64,000 bases of DNA from Cohnella mopanensis (GCF_022352055.1 NZ_JAKRWM010000002.1:124001-188000); one strand, 5' to 3'. Shown: positions 1 to 8,260, numbered from the stretch's first letter. The notes: generated from the sequence alone by a model not told the origin. Program-made: numbers and translations.

Positions 1-741
1 TTAGTCAGTAAGCTGACGGGTATGGTCGTTCCGGGTAATAAAGCGATTGTAGGCGCTAACGCGTTCGCGCATGAATCCGGAATCCATCAGGATGGCATGT
101 TGAAGGAGAAAACGACTTACGAGATTATTTCTCCGGAGACGATAGGCCTTAAGGACAGTAAGCTCGTATTGGGCAAGCACTCCGGACGTCACGCTTTCCG
201 GGAAAAGCTCATCGATCTCGGTTACGAGCAATTGACGGAAGAGCAAGTCAATGCGGCATTCGGCAAGTTTAAAGATTTGGCTGACCGCAAGAAGAACGTT
301 AGCGATGAAGATATTCGGGCTCTACTCGAAGAGAAAATCATCGAGACGCCGGAAGTGTTCGCGCTTGAGCAGTTAGTGGTGTCCTTTAACAGCCACGAGA
401 CTCCAACCGCTACGGTGACGCTTAAGACGCAGAATGGCATCGTGAAACGCGAGTCTGAAGGCAATGGCTCCGTAGACGCGATCTATCAAGCGATCGACGC
501 GCTGAGTGGCGAAGTCGTTGAATTGGATGATTATACGATCAAATCCGTAACCGACGGGACGGATGCGTTAGGCGAAGTTCATGTCGTTCTGAAACAAAAC
601 GATTCGTCCGCGCAAGGCCGCGGAGTAAGTACGGATATTCTGGAAGCGAGCGCTCGCGCCTACGTCGACGCTTTGAACAGGCTTATCGATAAGCGTAATG
701 CACCGGCTCGCAATCGTCGCGATAACGTCACGTTGATCTAA
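1..741 (+). CDS. leuA: 2-isopropylmalate synthase, C-terminal part (cut by window edge)
   Basis: The open frame runs from base 1, so the gene starts upstream of the window; 246 residues are visible of an enzyme normally about 510 long. LeuA condenses acetyl-CoA with 2-ketoisovalerate, the first step of leucine synthesis, in the cytoplasm. The HESGIHQDG motif (about visible residue 24) of the DRE-TIM metallolyase barrel is followed by the linker and, from about residue 120, the LeuA allosteric domain (ALEQLVVSF...) through which leucine inhibits the enzyme. A PLP aminotransferase follows after 17 bp, probably co-transcribed; leuB lies further on with its own promoter. Confidence 0.95.
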   Translation, partial: LVSKLTGMVVPGNKAIVGANAFAHESGIHQDGMLKEKTTYEIISPETIGLKDSKLVLGKHSGRHAFREKLIDLGYEQLTEEQVNAAFGKFKDLADRKKNVSDEDIRALLEEKIIETPEVFALEQLVVSFNSHETPTATVTLKTQNGIVKRESEGNGSVDAIYQAIDALSGEVVELDDYTIKSVTDGTDALGEVHVVLKQNDSSAQGRGVSTDILEASARAYVDALNRLIDKRNAPARNRRDNVTLI

Positions 742-758
742 GAAATGGGGATCGTTGG

Positions 759-1955
759 ATGAACTATCAATTTTCGAAGAGACTGGATACGTTCTCATCG
801 TCGGCCGTTCGGGAAATTCTGAAGCTGACGCAGAAGAAATCGATTATTTCATTCGCTGGAGGCTTGCCGGCTGAAGAGCATTTTCCGGTCGCGGCGATCG
901 GGGAAGCCTTCGAGCGGGTGCTTGCCGCAGGCAATAAAGCGTTGCAATACGGATTGACCGAAGGTTACTTGCCGCTTCGCGAAAGCATCTGCAAATGGAT
1001 GGGACGCAAAGGGATTACAGTCACGCCTGACGATATGCTGCTGACGACAGGCTCGCAGCAAGCTATCGATCTGCTCGCTCGCATTTATATCGATGCCGGC
1101 GACGTTATCCTGGTCGAGAAGCCGACCTACCTGTCAGCTTTGCAAGTATTCCGCTCTTACGGAGCAAAGCTCGTTTCCGTCGATGCGGACGAGAACGGCA
1201 TGGTGCTTGACGACTTAGAAGCTAAGCTTAAGGAATACAAGCCCAAACTAGTATATGTCATTCCTACATTCTCGAATCCGACGGGCAAAGCTTGGAGCTT
1301 GGAACGCCGTCATGGCGTTATTAAGCTATGTCGGGCGAGCGATGCACTTATTCTTGAGGACGATCCGTACGGCGAGCTGAAGTTCGGGGACGCATCGGTA
1401 ACGTATCCGTCGCTGTTCTCGTTAGACCAGCACCCGAAAGGTTCGTGCGTCGTGTACACGAGCACATTCTCCAAAACCGTAGCTCCAGCGTTACGCACAG
1501 GATGGGTAATGGGCGATCCTGATCTTATTCGCCATATGGCCCGGGCCAAACAAGCGGCAGATTTGCATTCCAGCTCGCTGGATCAACAGACGCTGTATCA
1601 GCTTATGGAGCATTTCGATCTCGACGGGCATATCGAGTTCGTTCGCAAGGAGTACGAAAGTCGTATGCGACAGATGGCTGACCTGTTACACGAACAGCAA
1701 TGGCCGGGCGTCGTCTGGAACGAGCCGAAGGGCGGCATGTTCTTCTGGCTCGAGCTGCCGAAATCGATCGATACCGGCGACCTGCTCAAGACAGCCGTCG
1801 ATCTGGACGTGGCCTTCGTTCCGGGAGTCTCCTTCTTCGCGGATAGCTCCGGAACGAACACGATGCGCCTTAACTTCACGCACAATGACTTCGAGAGAAC
1901 GATCATTGGGATGAAGCGCCTGAATCAGGCGATGGAAAGCGTATTGGTGAAATAG
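759..1955 (+). CDS. PLP-dependent aminotransferase (2-aminoadipate/aromatic transaminase type)
   Basis: A 398-residue fold-type I aminotransferase of the class that includes 2-aminoadipate transaminase LysN and the catalytic part of MocR proteins. The ISFAGGLP N-terminal motif, the TTGSQQAID segment, the NPTG motif and the cofactor lysine in STFSKTV (about residue 238), followed by LRTGW, are all present, so it should be active. There is no N-terminal wHTH domain, so it is an enzyme and not a MocR regulator. It starts 17 bp after leuA with a GGGG-type SD and ends at a strong terminator, suggesting that it is the last gene of a leucine operon. A transaminase acting on branched-chain or aromatic 2-oxo acids would fit this place, but the substrate cannot be read from sequence. 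Confidence 0.85.
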   Translation: MNYQFSKRLDTFSSSAVREILKLTQKKSIISFAGGLPAEEHFPVAAIGEAFERVLAAGNKALQYGLTEGYLPLRESICKWMGRKGITVTPDDMLLTTGSQQAIDLLARIYIDAGDVILVEKPTYLSALQVFRSYGAKLVSVDADENGMVLDDLEAKLKEYKPKLVYVIPTFSNPTGKAWSLERRHGVIKLCRASDALILEDDPYGELKFGDASVTYPSLFSLDQHPKGSCVVYTSTFSKTVAPALRTGWVMGDPDLIRHMARAKQAADLHSSSLDQQTLYQLMEHFDLDGHIEFVRKEYESRMRQMADLLHEQQWPGVVWNEPKGGMFFWLELPKSIDTGDLLKTAVDLDVAFVPGVSFFADSSGTNTMRLNFTHNDFERTIIGMKRLNQAMESVLVK

Positions 1956-1968
1956 CTGACAGATTCAA

Positions 1969-2003
1969 GCGGTGGGCAGGAGCTTCCTGTTCATCGCTTT
2001 TTT
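1969..2003 (+). terminator. Rho-independent terminator after the leuA-aminotransferase unit
   Basis: Two 13-nt arms (1969-1981 and 1985-1997) pair with three G-U wobbles around a 3-nt loop, followed by six T at 1998-2003. It ends the transcript of the aminotransferase gene. Confidence 0.8.
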
Positions 2004-2020
2004 ATGGCGATTCGGTGAAA

Positions 2021-2090
2021 CCGGACTACAGAGACTGAGGAGCGTCGAAAGTGAGCTGAAGTCAGGAAATACCGGACTGCAGCAGCCACG
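2021..2090. repeat. 51-bp intergenic repeat, array A (one full unit plus part of a second)
   Basis: CCGGACT occurs at 2021 and again at 2072, exactly 51 bp apart. Between them sits AGTCAGGAAATACCGGACT (2060-2078), an imperfect inverted repeat AGTC-GG/CC-GACT with an A-rich loop. The same 51-bp period and an AGTC...GACT core recur in the arrays at 21197 and 34911, so this looks like a decayed member of one repeat family. It lies between a terminator and the leuB promoter and encodes nothing visible. Confidence 0.6.
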
Positions 2091-2151
2091 GTGAGAGAGG
2101 CCATTTCATAAATATAGTTACAGCCTATTAAAGTAATAGATTTTATCTATT

Positions 2152-2180
2152 TTGCCTCTCGCGGTTAAATGTACTACAAT
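2152..2180 (+). promoter_or_regulatory. SigA-type promoter of leuB
   Basis: TTGCCT (2152-2157), a 17-bp spacer and TACAAT (2175-2180). Transcription should start near 2187, giving a leader of about 45 nt. No T-box or other leader element is seen. Confidence 0.65.
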
Positions 2181-2233
2181 TGAGAGAAGGTCTCATTGGA
2201 CAACCTATACCTAAATTGGAGTGAATCATACTT

Positions 2234-3313
2234 ATGTCAGAAGTTAAAAAAATCGCCGTCATCGCCGGTGACGGAATCGGTCCTGAAGTCGTTGCGGAAG
2301 CAGAAAAAGTATTGAAACGCACGGAAGAATTGTTCGGCTACAAATTCGAGCTTGAGCATGGTTTGTTCGGCGGAATCGCAATTGACGAGAGAGGCACTCC
2401 GTTGCCGCAAGATACACTGGACATGTGCCGCAAAGCGGATGCCGTTCTTCTCGGCGCTGTTGGCGGTCCAAAATGGGACAACAATTCCAAGGAGCTTCGT
2501 CCGGAAACCGGATTGCTCGGCATTCGTAAAGCGCTCGGATTGTTCTCCAACATCCGTCCTGCTGTCGTGTTCGATTGTTTGAAAGATGCTTCCACATTGA
2601 AGCCTGAAGTTCTAGAAGGTACGGATCTTATCGTTGTTCGCGAGCTTACGGGCGGCATCTACTTCGGAGAGAAGTTCCGTCGTGAAAGCCCGCATGGTGA
2701 AGAAGCGGTTGATACTTGTGCATATAACGTCATGGAAATCGAACGTATCGTTCGTCAAGCATTCGAAGTTGCTCAGAAGCGCAGCAAGCGTCTTGCTTCT
2801 GTTGATAAAGCAAACGTACTTGAAACTTCCCGCTTGTGGAGAGAAACGGTTAACCGCATCGCACCTGAGTATGCGGACGTTGAAGTCGAGCACGTGCTCG
2901 TAGATAACTGCGCTATGCAATTGCTGCGCCGTCCGTCGAGCTTCGACGTTATCGTTACGGAAAATATGTTCGGAGATATCCTGAGCGATGAAGCGGCTAT
3001 GCTGACAGGTTCGATTGGAATGCTGTCCTCCGCGTCCCTAGGCGAAGGTAGCTTCGGATTGTACGAGCCGGTTCATGGCTCTGCGCCTGATATTGCCGGA
3101 CAAGGTATCGCTAACCCAATCGCTACGATTTTGTCAGTTGCTCTGATGTTCCGTTTAACTTTGGGATACGAAGAAGCGGCGACCGTCATTGAAACGGCGG
3201 TTAAAAACGTACTCGATGCGGGACACCGCACGGGCGATATCGCGGTCGATAAGAGCAAAGCGATCGGTACGACGGCAATGGGCGATCTAATCGTAGCTGC
3301 AATGAATCGTTAA
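2234..3313 (+). CDS. leuB: 3-isopropylmalate dehydrogenase
   Basis: A 359-residue cytoplasmic NAD-dependent dehydrogenase that oxidatively decarboxylates 3-isopropylmalate to 4-methyl-2-oxopentanoate in leucine synthesis. The GDGIGPEV start, the substrate-binding [11 protein letters not shown] segment, and the metal/NAD signature [12 protein letters not shown] (near residue 243) with [15 protein letters not shown] identify it securely, and the length is typical. It starts at ATG behind GGAGTGAATC. It is separated from leuA by an aminotransferase, a terminator and a promoter, so it is transcribed on its own. No leuCD genes are in the window. Confidence 0.97.
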   Translation: MSEVKKIAVIAGDGIGPEVVAEAEKVLKRTEELFGYKFELEHGLFGGIAIDERGTPLPQDTLDMCRKADAVLLGAVGGPKWDNNSKELRPETGLLGIRKALGLFSNIRPAVVFDCLKDASTLKPEVLEGTDLIVVRELTGGIYFGEKFRRESPHGEEAVDTCAYNVMEIERIVRQAFEVAQKRSKRLASVDKANVLETSRLWRETVNRIAPEYADVEVEHVLVDNCAMQLLRRPSSFDVIVTENMFGDILSDEAAMLTGSIGMLSSASLGEGSFGLYEPVHGSAPDIAGQGIANPIATILSVALMFRLTLGYEEAATVIETAVKNVLDAGHRTGDIAVDKSKAIGTTAMGDLIVAAMNR

Positions 3314-3328
3314 TTATAATTATTCTAA
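3314..3328 (+). promoter_or_regulatory. PerR-like operator
   Basis: TTATAATTATTCTAA matches the 7-1-7 PerR box (TTATAATnATTATAA) at all but one position. It begins directly after the leuB stop codon and lies 20 bp upstream of the -35 of the peroxiredoxin promoter. PerR controls peroxide defence genes in Bacillota, which suits the gene downstream. A Fur or Zur box shares this architecture and cannot be excluded. Confidence 0.5.
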
Positions 3329-3347
3329 AAAAAGAATCGTTATCATC

Positions 3348-3376
3348 TTGACTAGCTTGTCCTGGGATGGTACGAT
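3348..3376 (+). promoter_or_regulatory. SigA-type promoter of the peroxiredoxin gene
   Basis: TTGACT (3348-3353), a 17-bp spacer and TACGAT (3371-3376), about 70 bp before the start codon and downstream of the PerR-like box. Confidence 0.65.
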
Positions 3377-3442
3377 TTTAAACGTGAGTATTGAACAGAA
3401 AAGCACTGGCGACAAGGTCGGGCTTACAGGAGGTAAACAGTA

Positions 3443-3991
3443 ATGGCAGAGCGTTTGGTAGGTCGTCCGGCACCGGACTTCACTTTGGAAACTGCTAATG
3501 GAGACGGTAAAGAATTCGGTAAAGTATCGTTGTCCGATTACCGTGGCAAATGGTTGGTATTGTACTTCTATCCGCTGGATTTCACTTTCGTATGCCCTAC
3601 GGAAATCACTGCACTTTCCGAAGCTGCTGAAGTATTCAAAGGCCTGAACACAGAAGTTCTGGGCGTCAGCGTAGATAGCAAACATAGCCACCGTGCATGG
3701 ATCAACACGCCTAAGAACGATAACGGTCTTGGCCAACTGAACCATCCGCTTGGCGCGGACATCACGAAACAAGTCGCTCGCGACTACGGCGTTCTGATCG
3801 AAGAAGAAGGAATCGCGCTTCGCGGTTTGTTCATTATCGATCCAGACGGCGAATTGAAATATCAAGTCGTTAACCATAACGATGTAGGCCGCAGCGTTGA
3901 GGAAACTCTTCGCGTACTGCAAGCTTTGCAATCCGGCGGGCTGTGCCCAATGAACTGGAAAGCAGGCGACAAGCACCTCGTCGCGAAATAA
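3443..3991 (+). CDS. 2-Cys peroxiredoxin (AhpC/Prx1 family)
   Basis: A 182-residue thioredoxin-fold peroxidase that reduces H2O2 and organic hydroperoxides in the cytoplasm. The peroxidatic cysteine is in FVCPTE (about residue 51), with the downstream active-site arginine expected near 125, and the resolving cysteine is in GLCPMNW (about residue 168), so it is a typical 2-Cys enzyme. It starts at ATG after CAGGAGGTAAACAGTA. It has its own promoter, a PerR-like box and a terminator. No ahpF or thioredoxin reductase is adjacent, so the electron donor is probably encoded elsewhere. Confidence 0.93.
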   Translation: MAERLVGRPAPDFTLETANGDGKEFGKVSLSDYRGKWLVLYFYPLDFTFVCPTEITALSEAAEVFKGLNTEVLGVSVDSKHSHRAWINTPKNDNGLGQLNHPLGADITKQVARDYGVLIEEEGIALRGLFIIDPDGELKYQVVNHNDVGRSVEETLRVLQALQSGGLCPMNWKAGDKHLVAK

Positions 3992-4006
3992 TAAATGCAT
4001 AAGATC

Positions 4007-4039
4007 AACTCCTCGGAACATCGTTCCGGGGAGTTTTTT
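4007..4039 (+). terminator. Rho-independent terminator after the peroxiredoxin gene
   Basis: Arms 4007-4019 and 4023-4035 (AACTCC...GGAGTT) around ATC, running into a stretch of T to 4039. Confidence 0.9.
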
Positions 4040-4133
4040 GCCCTATTGGAAATCATTTGCGGCAGGAATTGTGTTCATGGATATAGAATATAGTGAGAAG
4101 AATAACAGATGCTGATTTGAAGGAGGGAAGGCG

Positions 4134-4559
4134 ATGAGCTTTTGCTGTGGAGCCAGCATGATTGGAACGAAGGGGACATTAAAGCATTACCGAACGCGCA
4201 TCCATAACGTACCGATCTTGTTTTGCCCGGTATGTCACCGGATCGAAGTCCACTATCTGGTGGAGAACGAGTATGAAATCCTGGCCGAATATGCGCATGG
4301 CGACGGAGCATCAGAAGTCGACTTCCATGATTACGTTGATGAGTCGGATAAAGCCCTCAATGAGAATTGCGTGAACAACGAAGAGGAAGATCCGATGCAG
4401 ATCGTACAAAATCAAATCGATATGTCGCTCGATCTGCTGACGTTCGCCAAGGAAATCGGCGATCAGGAGTGGGAGCAACAATTGAAGAAGCGTCTAATCG
4501 TCTTAAGTCAGAGACGCCATAAGCTGAAGCTTAAACGGACCCCGGGGGGCACGATTTAA
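4134..4559 (+). CDS. Small zinc-finger-like protein of unknown function
   Basis: This 141-residue soluble protein is not a recognised named family. Its N-terminal third has a CC pair at residues 4-5 and a CPVC knuckle near residue 32, followed by a His, which suggests one bound zinc ion as in YgiT/MqsA-type fingers. The middle is acidic and the C-terminal 50 residues form a charged helix ending in a basic stretch. It starts at ATG behind GAAGGAGGGAAGGCG, a very strong ribosome site. It is a single-gene unit with a terminator on either side. The CDS is convincing; the role is unknown. Confidence 0.75.
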   Translation: MSFCCGASMIGTKGTLKHYRTRIHNVPILFCPVCHRIEVHYLVENEYEILAEYAHGDGASEVDFHDYVDESDKALNENCVNNEEEDPMQIVQNQIDMSLDLLTFAKEIGDQEWEQQLKKRLIVLSQRRHKLKLKRTPGGTI

Positions 4560-4598
4560 GATTTGCCCTGGATAAGCATAAGAAGATGAAGTACCGAA

Positions 4599-4646
4599 GG
4601 CCGCCCTAAGTGGATTTCTTCTGCTTAAGACGGTCTTTTTTTATTT
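4599..4646 (+). terminator. Rho-independent terminator upstream of sigI
   Basis: An imperfect 12-bp stem (4599-4610 with 4624-4635) followed by seven T from 4636. It ends the preceding gene shortly before the SigI-type promoter. Confidence 0.7.
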
Positions 4647-4659
4647 TCTTGCAGAGGAG

Positions 4660-4688
4660 ACCCCCTTAAAAATCGACGCGTTTCCGAA
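4660..4688 (+). promoter_or_regulatory. SigI-type promoter of sigI-rsgI (autoregulation)
   Basis: ACCCCC (4660-4665) and CGAA (4685-4688), 19 bp apart, match the published -35/-10 hexamer and tetramer of SigI promoters in Bacillus and Clostridium. Their position directly in front of sigI implies that the sigma factor drives its own operon. Transcription would start near 4695, which makes an ATG at 4697 leaderless and favours the GTG at 4712. Confidence 0.75.
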
Positions 4689-4711
4689 TGTTATGAATGT
4701 GGGGTGAGCGA

Positions 4712-5515
4712 GTGCTGCTCGTACTTTTCAAAAAATGGTTACACCTGACTGGCAGAGAATCGCGAGCTCCTAACGAAGGTGGCGCTCCGGAACGCTTAGT
4801 CGAGCAAATCCAGAATGGAAACGATGAGCTTCGTAACGAGCTGATTCGTCAGTATCGTCCATACTTATTAAAGACAACCAGCCGTTTTTTTCGCCGGTAT
4901 ATCGATCCGCAGCGGGATGATGCTTACAGCGTAGCCCTTGCGGCGTTCGACGAGGCCATTACCGGATTTTCAGCGGAAGGAGGCAGGTTGTTTTTGGGTT
5001 TTGCGGAAACGGTCATTAATCGAAGGCTGATCGATTACGTCAGGCAAGAGAACAGACATGCCGCCACCATACCCTATAGCGCCTTTGATACGGATTCCGA
5101 AGACAACGCGGGCTCGATCAATCGGATCGACGTCGCGCAATCGATAGATGCTTACCAATTAGAACGAACCTCGGACGAGCGAAAGCTGGAGATAGCGGCT
5201 TTGACGGAGGAACTGGCGTTGTTCGGAATTACGTTCCATGATCTAGTCACAACGTCGCCTCGCCATCAAGATTCAAGAGCCGTTTTGCTAAGAATGGGGA
5301 GAAGACTCGCGAGTGAGGAAACGATGTTTAACTTTCTTCGCGATAAAAGGCAGTTGCCGATCAAAGAACTGTGCGAGGCGGAGGGGGTATCCCGAAAGAC
5401 TGTCGAGCGCCACCGCAAATACTTAATCGCGGTAAGCTTGATTGCTTACGGCACTTATCCTTTTTTACAGGAATATATCGGCATGGATCGAGAAGAAAGG
5501 GGGGCTACGCCATGA
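4712..5515 (+). CDS. sigI: RNA polymerase sigma factor SigI
   Basis: A sigma-70-like factor of about 267 residues. Region 2 (LIRQYRPYLLKTTSRFFRRYID, then DDAYSVALAAFDEAI and a RRLIDYVRQE helix) is followed by a C-terminal SigI-specific domain with a helix-turn-helix (LPIKELCEAEGVSRKTVERHRKY). SigI responds to heat or envelope/polysaccharide signals and is held by the membrane anti-sigma factor RsgI. The GTG at 4712 is chosen because GGGG at 4701-4704 is spaced well for it and it lies after the predicted transcription start; an in-frame ATG at 4697 would add five residues. The stop overlaps the rsgI ATG by four bases (ATGA), so translation is coupled. Confidence 0.93.
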   Translation: MLLVLFKKWLHLTGRESRAPNEGGAPERLVEQIQNGNDELRNELIRQYRPYLLKTTSRFFRRYIDPQRDDAYSVALAAFDEAITGFSAEGGRLFLGFAETVINRRLIDYVRQENRHAATIPYSAFDTDSEDNAGSINRIDVAQSIDAYQLERTSDERKLEIAALTEELALFGITFHDLVTTSPRHQDSRAVLLRMGRRLASEETMFNFLRDKRQLPIKELCEAEGVSRKTVERHRKYLIAVSLIAYGTYPFLQEYIGMDREERGATP

Positions 5516-6696
5516 ATCGCGGAACGGTAATGGCACTACATAGAAGCTCGGCGGTCATCCTTACGCCGGACGGGCAGTTCGTTCGCGTGAAGAGACAAGA
5601 CCGGTTCGAGATCGGGGACGAAATTACCGATTATTTGATGGAACGTGCTGTCCCCCGATTACGGCGGCGGTTAATACAAGCTGGAGCGCTCGTCTCGATG
5701 GTATTCCTTGTGCTCATTGGTTTCTTAGTATTTCGGACTCCTCCGGTCGTTGCCTATGTGACGATGGATATTAATCCGAGCATTGAGCTAGGCTTGGACG
5801 CGAGCGAGAAGGTAAGGGAGCTAAGGGCGGTTAATGAAGATGCAAAGGCTTTGGTCGAGGGGTTGAAATTCCGCGGCCGAGATTTAGAATCGGTGATGAA
5901 ACTGCTTGCCGATAGGCTCGTCGAAGAGCATGTTCTTACGAAAGACGATTTAGAGGTCGTGATCGCAAGCGTGCCGGTTAAGGCGCTCGAGAAACAGTGG
6001 GAAAATAACGTCACATTGAAAATGACTCATATATTGAACGAAGCAACGAAGCGGGGGCAACCCGAGCCAAGCACCAAACTGGAAGTCACGACGGTTTCCG
6101 TGCCCAAGGAAATTCGGGAAGAGGCTAACAAGAACGGAGTTTCTTCAGGAAAGATGGCGTTCTGGCTGGAATCGCAAAGCCAAGGCCATCAGGTCTCGCT
6201 GGAGACGCTAAAGTCAAAGTCGTTAAAGGATATTGCCGCTTCATGGGGGGGCGTCGATAAGGTCATGGGCAAGTATGAGCAGAAGCAAGCTGCCAAGGAT
6301 GAGAAAGGTCCTGATGATGATCGGGACGAAATAGGTAAAAAGAACGATATAAACGATAAAAAACAAAAAAACGATTTCAATCGCAAGGATAACTATAAGC
6401 ACGGCACACAAGATAAAGGAAACAAAAGCGATAAAGATAAAGAAAATAAGAATAAGGACAAAGATAAGAACAAAGATAAGAACAAAGATATGAACAAAGA
6501 TAAAAACAAAGATAAAAACAAAGACAAGTATAAAGACAAGTACAAAGACAAGAACAAAGACAACAACAAAGATAAAGATAAAAACAAAGATAAAGATAAA
6601 AACAAAGACGATAAAGGAAACAATAACGACCGGAAAGACCGTAAAGATGCGGAACGCGAAGGCTCCGGTGATAAGCAGGACAGCGGGCATCGCTGA
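5512..6696 (+). CDS. rsgI: Anti-sigma factor RsgI with lysine/aspartate-rich repetitive tail
   Basis: A 394-residue single-pass membrane protein that sequesters SigI. Residues 1-50 form the cytoplasmic RsgI domain (ILTPDGQFVRVK), one transmembrane helix follows at about 58-80, then the extracellular domain with YVTMDINPSIEL and a helical region to about residue 265. The last 125 residues are almost only K, D, N and R, repeating KDKN/KNKD. RsgI homologues often end in a sensing or carbohydrate-binding module; here there is only a highly charged disordered tail. The ATG at 5512 overlaps the sigI stop and has an AAAGGGGGG ribosome site; an upstream frame extension inside sigI is not used. Confidence 0.92.
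   Translation: MNRGTVMALHRSSAVILTPDGQFVRVKRQDRFEIGDEITDYLMERAVPRLRRRLIQAGALVSMVFLVLIGFLVFRTPPVVAYVTMDINPSIELGLDASEKVRELRAVNEDAKALVEGLKFRGRDLESVMKLLADRLVEEHVLTKDDLEVVIASVPVKALEKQWENNVTLKMTHILNEATKRGQPEPSTKLEVTTVSVPKEIREEANKNGVSSGKMAFWLESQSQGHQVSLETLKSKSLKDIAASWGGVDKVMGKYEQKQAAKDEKGPDDDRDEIGKKNDINDKKQKNDFNRKDNYKHGTQDKGNKSDKDKENKNKDKDKNKDKNKDMNKDKNKDKNKDKYKDKYKDKNKDNNKDKDKNKDKDKNKDDKGNNNDRKDRKDAEREGSGDKQDSGHR
6420..6615 (+). repeat. Short tandem repeat encoding the KDKN tail of RsgI
   Basis: An A-rich, purine-only tract (AAAGAT/AACAAAGATAAG-type units of 6 and 12 bp) repeats through the 3' end of rsgI. Units differ by single bases (GAT/GAC, AAC/TAT), so it has expanded and partly diverged. Length variation between strains would be expected. 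Confidence 0.8.
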
Positions 6697-6733
6697 ACAT
6701 GGAATGTTCGCCACCACTCGACAACTTCTCTCG

Positions 6734-6763
6734 TTGACATATATGCTCATTAATGGCTATGAT
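6734..6763 (+). promoter_or_regulatory. SigA-type promoter of the PAS histidine kinase gene
   Basis: TTGACA (6734-6739), an 18-bp spacer and TATGAT (6758-6763), just after the rsgI stop. Transcription should start near 6770, upstream of the ATG at 6821. Confidence 0.7.
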
Positions 6764-6820
6764 TTGATTAATTTGATCGTTTGCCATGATTGCAGTTCTG
6801 ATGATGGGGGAATATTCGAA

Positions 6821-8200
6821 ATGGACGGATGGCGAACACGTTATTTTCCGATTCTGGCGGAGTTTGTTCGTAGCGGTGGACAGATCGTACGTCCGGAGAC
6901 AAAGGAGTTATGGCGCGAGCTAAGTGATTTGCCAACGGATGATATTTTGGAGCATCACGAAGAGAGCGTGAAATTTCTGCTTTCGTATGTCGAACCCGAA
7001 GATCGGATGACGTTAGTTCACCGGTCTCTTTTGTTTATAACGGAACTCCTTATGTCGATAAGACTTCCGGAAGGAGCGGCCGCCATGGAAGAAGCAGAGA
7101 CGGAACGACTGCTATTGAGCACTAGCGCAATCCATTCGGCGCCGATGGAGGATGAACATCCGAATAAGTTCGAAACAGTACTCCAGCATATGGACAGCGG
7201 AGTTGCCCTGTTTGACGGAGCCGGGAATTTACGGTTTCTGAACGTCCAAATGTCCCGAATGCTGCAAGCCCCGCGAAGGTCCCTGATCGGATGTACGCTT
7301 TATCAGCTTTTTTTTCACGGTAATCTCCAATTGTCCGTTCGTAAAAACTTCTTGCGAATTTTCAGGGAAATGGTACAGTATCACCGGTTTCACGGTGAAT
7401 TCCAGGATGTGAACGGTAGATTTCTGCTCGTCAGCATCTCGCAGATCGACGAACTGGGCGGCGACTATCTCATTAGCGTTAAGGACGTATCCGAATATAA
7501 GCAGATCGAACAAGCCGCATTTCAGAACGATAAGCTGGCGATGCTAGGCAAGATAGCCGCGGCGATCGCGCATGAGATACGAAATCCGTTAACCTCGATT
7601 CGAGGATTTATACAATTATTAAACCCGTTTCTTAAGGAAATCGGCAAAGAAGAGTACGGTAGGATCATCCTTTCGGAGATCGATCGGGCTAACGATATCA
7701 TTTTCGAGTTTTTGAACTCCTCCAAGCCATCTGCCCCTATGAAACAGAAAGTTCTAGTAGGGCTGCTATTGAAAGAAACGATCATGCTCTCGGAGAGTGA
7801 AGCCCTAATGAAGGGCTGCGAAATCCATAACGAGATTTTCGATCCTTATTTGACCGTCGGCGTTGACGTGAAGCAAATTAAGCAGGTGCTATTGAATATT
7901 ATTAAAAATGCGATGGACGCCATAGAAGAGACGCAAGATGAACGTAGAGGCCGCATCGTAATCACCTCTAGGCAGGAAGGCCATTACGCTTTGATCTCGA
8001 TTAAGGATAACGGCAAAGGGATGCAACGTGCTACGCTCAACCGGCTGTTCGATCCCTTTTTTACGACGAAAGAAGAAGGGACTGGCTTAGGGTTGTCGGT
8101 AAGCTATCGGATCATTAATAACCATGGCGGGATGATCCACGTAGAGAGCCAATTGGACGAAGGAACGGAATTTTTAATTTATTTGCCTTATGTCGAGTAA
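6821..8200 (+). CDS. PAS-domain sensor histidine kinase (sporulation-kinase type)
   Basis: A 459-residue soluble kinase. The first 110 residues are a helical domain without a recognised name; a PAS domain follows (MDSGVALFDGAGNLRFLN, about 125-235), then a HisKA dimerisation helix with phospho-acceptor His about 251 in AAIAHEIRNPLTSIRGF, and an ATPase domain with the N-box NIIKNAMDA, DNGKGM and GTGLGLS. It has no membrane helices. This architecture resembles the phosphorelay kinases that feed Spo0F/Spo0A, and no response regulator gene is adjacent, which is also typical. The ATG at 6821 is chosen (GGGGGA spaced by 10) because it lies downstream of a clear promoter; an earlier in-frame start at 6647 would overlap rsgI. 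Confidence 0.85.
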   Translation: MDGWRTRYFPILAEFVRSGGQIVRPETKELWRELSDLPTDDILEHHEESVKFLLSYVEPEDRMTLVHRSLLFITELLMSIRLPEGAAAMEEAETERLLLSTSAIHSAPMEDEHPNKFETVLQHMDSGVALFDGAGNLRFLNVQMSRMLQAPRRSLIGCTLYQLFFHGNLQLSVRKNFLRIFREMVQYHRFHGEFQDVNGRFLLVSISQIDELGGDYLISVKDVSEYKQIEQAAFQNDKLAMLGKIAAAIAHEIRNPLTSIRGFIQLLNPFLKEIGKEEYGRIILSEIDRANDIIFEFLNSSKPSAPMKQKVLVGLLLKETIMLSESEALMKGCEIHNEIFDPYLTVGVDVKQIKQVLLNIIKNAMDAIEETQDERRGRIVITSRQEGHYALISIKDNGKGMQRATLNRLFDPFFTTKEEGTGLGLSVSYRIINNHGGMIHVESQLDEGTEFLIYLPYVE

Positions 8201-8227
8201 ACGGAGTAGAATCTGGTTTAAGTGAGA

Positions 8228-8260
8228 GTTCAAAAAGTCAGGTTCGATGACTTTTTGAAC
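8228..8260 (+). terminator. Perfect 13-bp hairpin after the kinase gene
   Basis: GTTCAAAAAGTCA (8228-8240) and its exact reverse complement (8248-8260) flank a 7-nt loop. There is no T-tract, so termination is possible but not certain. The element may be a dispersed palindromic repeat. Confidence 0.55.

Noticed and set aside
5371-5511. Upstream extension of rsgI into sigI
   Set aside because: Overlaps the sigI coding region by 140 bp; the ATG at 5512 has an excellent ribosome site and the standard ATGA coupling.
6241-6787. Minus-strand ORFs opposite the rsgI tail (valine/phenylalanine- or leucine/serine-rich)
   Set aside because: They are antisense shadows of a K/D/N repeat; all three minus frames are open because the tract is almost purely purine.
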